Source: Deltaproteobacteria bacterium | Lineage (GTDB): Bacteria > Desulfobacterota > Binatia > UBA1149 > SPBQ01 | DNA length: 64,000 nucleotides | NCBI GenBank assembly: GCA_029262375.1 | Contig: JAJCZM010000044.1 | Span: forward strand, 1-64,000 | Direction: 5' to 3' | In this document: positions 62,658 to 64,000 of the stretch, in pieces | Position numbering within the stretch: position 1 is the stretch's first letter | Layout: each line of letters begins with the position of its first letter | Position numbers and translations under genes: made by a program | The notes under the pieces: generated by a model | What the model was told of the DNA's origin: nothing | Seen by the model: the letters and a program-made list of their open reading frames with translations, nothing else | The model's database searches: none

Positions 62658-63623
62658 GTGGGCAACGTACTAGTCTATGCAGAACACGCTCACGGCAAGC
62701 TCCCCAAAGCGACAGCCGTAGCAGTAACCGCAGCCAAGGAAGCAGCAGCCAAGATGGGGGGCGGTGACGTCATCCTCGGTCTGTTCGGTTCCGATGTTTC
62801 CGGTCTCACCGATGCCGCCGGCAAGCTCGGCGTTTCCAAGGTCGCGACTCTCGAGAGCCCCGCTCTCGAACATCACGCAGCCGACGTAGCGGCCGCGGCG
62901 TTGAAAGCGATCGCTGAAGCGACGGATTGCGACCGCGTCGTATTCGCGTCCACGTCGAAGGGCAAGGACATCGCACCTCGCCTGGCAGGCGCAATGGGTG
63001 CTTCGATCGCAACCGACGTCACCGGCATCAACGATGACGGATCGATCGAGCGTCCGATGTACGCAGGCAATGCCTTCGCGACCGTCGAGATGCATGGCGA
63101 CAAGAAGGTCCTCACCGTGCGAACCACCGCGTTCGAGGCACAGGCCGACGAAGGTTCGGCAGCCGTAGAGGCGGTCGGAGCCGACATATCGGCCCCGGCC
63201 AACGCCATACAGTTCGTCAGCGTCGAAGAGACGAAATCGGACCGACCGGTACTCACAGAAGCCGAGCGCGTCGTAGCAGGTGGTCGCGGACTGAAGTCCG
63301 GCGAGAACTTCACGACGGTACTCGAGCCGTTGGTCGATGCGCTGGGCGCAGCCATGGGCGCGAGTCGTGCAGCAGTGGACGCCGGCTATGTACCGAACGA
63401 TCTGCAGGTCGGTCAGACCGGCAAGGTCGTCGCGCCGACTCTGTACATCGCAGTCGGTATCTCGGGCGCCATTCAGCACTTGGCCGGCATGAAGGATTCG
63501 AAAGTGATCGCGTCGATCAACAAGGATCCCGAGGCGCCGATCTTCCAGATCTCCGACTTCGGTCTGGTGGCCGACCTCTTCGAGGCGGTTCCCGAAATGA
63601 CTGAGAAGGTGAAGGGACTCTAG
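62658..63623 (+). CDS. etfA: Electron transfer flavoprotein alpha subunit
   Basis: FAD-binding subunit of EtfAB, 321 residues from GTG 62658 with GGAGGAG about 10 bases upstream. NVLVYAEHAHGKLPKATAVA at the N-terminus; the FAD domain has RVVAGGRGLKSGENF (Arg contacting FAD), AAMGASRAAVDAGYVPNDLQ and VGQTGKVVAPTLYIAVGISG AIQHLAGM as the diphosphate loop. It is the ordinary ETF type used in beta-oxidation. A strong intrinsic terminator follows at 63647. Confidence 0.97.
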   Translation: MGNVLVYAEHAHGKLPKATAVAVTAAKEAAAKMGGGDVILGLFGSDVSGLTDAAGKLGVSKVATLESPALEHHAADVAAAALKAIAEATDCDRVVFASTSKGKDIAPRLAGAMGASIATDVTGINDDGSIERPMYAGNAFATVEMHGDKKVLTVRTTAFEAQADEGSAAVEAVGADISAPANAIQFVSVEETKSDRPVLTEAERVVAGGRGLKSGENFTTVLEPLVDALGAAMGASRAAVDAGYVPNDLQVGQTGKVVAPTLYIAVGISGAIQHLAGMKDSKVIASINKDPEAPIFQISDFGLVADLFEAVPEMTEKVKGL

Positions 63624-63646
63624 TAGTCCCTCGAAACGGCTAAAGG

Positions 63647-63687
63647 TGCCGCGAAACCTCGCAATGAGGTTTCGCGGCATTTTTTTT
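63647..63687. terminator. Rho-independent terminator after etfA
   Basis: Perfect 14-bp stem (63647-63660 with 63666-63679), 5-base loop, then eight T on the plus strand. On the minus strand the same stem is followed by only a few non-T bases, so it mainly serves etfBA although the convergent receiver gene ends right beside it. Confidence 0.95.
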
Positions 63688-63689
63688 GC

Positions 63690-64000
63690 CTAAGTGGTGA
63701 GGTCGCTGGATTCGTCTGTCGGATTGTCACCGACGACCGGCTCGAGAATCTGCTTGATCTGCTCAACGACGCCGCTATCGCGTGGGGCGATCAGTTCGTA
63801 CTTGCGGAACAGTCCGACCGCGCCGAGGCCCGCCAGTCGCCCCTCGAGGTCGTGCTCTTCGAGTGACGTCAGCACCAGCGCGGGTACCGAAACGTTGCGA
63901 ACCTTGAGTTCCTCGAGCACGCCGAAGCCGTCGAGCTGCGGCAACGCTAGATCCAGGAGAATCGCGTCGGGCTCCTGCTCCACCGCCATCTCTACCGCGT
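63690..64000 (-). CDS. Response-regulator receiver-domain protein (cut by window edge)
   Basis: C-terminal 102 residues of a protein that continues beyond the window; the ATG at 63989 is internal to the receiver domain. The phospho-acceptor Asp is in AILLDLALPQLDGFGVLEEL, followed by the conserved Ser/Thr in VLTSLEEHD and the Lys in LFRKYELI. No output domain follows the receiver: about 30 residues (VEQIKQILEPVVGDNPTDES) end the protein. It is probably a single-domain or N-terminally extended regulator. Convergent with etfBA. Confidence 0.85.
   Translation of the reverse strand, partial: AVEMAVEQEPDAILLDLALPQLDGFGVLEELKVRNVSVPALVLTSLEEHDLEGRLAGLGAVGLFRKYELIAPRDSGVVEQIKQILEPVVGDNPTDESSDLTT

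Noticed and set aside
62670..63680. 336-residue antisense frame opposite etfA.
   Set aside because: etfA is unambiguous and the antisense frame also runs into the terminator hairpin.

Overview
The window is a GC-rich, gene-dense bacterial chromosome segment from a Gram-negative lineage. It encodes lipoproteins, an RND efflux pair, an AsmA-type protein, PBP1A and Tat components. Gene order and family content (hslV-hslU-argB-argD-argF-argG-argH, a DUF4911-like protein, LptM-like lipoprotein after argH, very Cys-rich secreted proteins) resemble former-deltaproteobacterial phyla such as Myxococcota, Desulfobacterota or Binatota. That placement is inferred from family resemblance, not from a marker gene. 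No rRNA, tRNA, CRISPR array, insertion sequence or phage gene was found. Most of the window is core genome.

Layout. 1-3.9 kb: topA (cut by the window edge), dprA and trpG on the minus strand, divergent from comM. 4-9.4 kb: a secreted alpha/beta-hydrolase-fold protein lacking its nucleophile, then an RND adaptor/pump pair. 9.5-15.1 kb, minus strand: HU, ptsP (EI-Ntr), thiD, a DegT-type aminotransferase and a sirtuin. 15.2-20 kb: PBP1A, a class-II HDAC-like deacetylase (minus), a TatB-like protein and TatC. 20-25 kb: two compact minus-strand unknown operons (AsmA / anchored Zn-ribbon / DUF4911-like; hydrolase / Zn-ribbon / lipoprotein), separated by a plus-strand crotonase-fold protein.

25-34 kb: a tightly coupled run xerC-hslV-hslU-argB-argD-argF-argG-argH-lipoprotein, giving the whole route from N-acetylglutamate to arginine except argJ/argC. 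34-41 kb: fabD, a secreted Cys protein, dapF, an HTH protein, dapA-dapB (lysine/peptidoglycan precursor), folK and a transaldolase-family aldolase. 41-44 kb: a PAS-HisKA-REC protein with no kinase ATPase domain, a PduO-type cobalamin adenosyltransferase and an MBL-fold hydrolase. 44-46.8 kb: a long regulatory region, then a 680-residue secreted protein with over 40 cysteines, ending in a textbook terminator.

46.9-64 kb: acyl-CoA and lipid metabolism: an MDR dehydrogenase with 3-hydroxybutyryl-CoA dehydrogenase, a membrane glycosyltransferase-like protein, an aldehyde dehydrogenase, a degenerate ADP-ribosylglycohydrolase, an SDR/acyltransferase pair, a HupE-like protein, HAD phosphatase, a three-subunit acyl-CoA carboxylase (CT, BC and BCCP on separate genes), a formyltransferase-domain protein, EtfB-EtfA and a partial receiver protein. 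Together the carboxylase, crotonase, Hbd and Etf genes point to branched-chain amino acid or fatty acid oxidation.

The most notable observations are: the HATPase-less sensor; the split carboxylase; several enzymes missing catalytic residues (hydrolase, crotonase, ADP-ribosylglycohydrolase, formyltransferase); an argG gene apparently starting at CTG; a ptsP gene lacking a canonical start at the expected place; a tandem decamer repeat abutting a start codon; and the Cys-rich secreted protein with its long upstream region. I see no single multi-gene locus that I can call a clearly new defence or mobile system.
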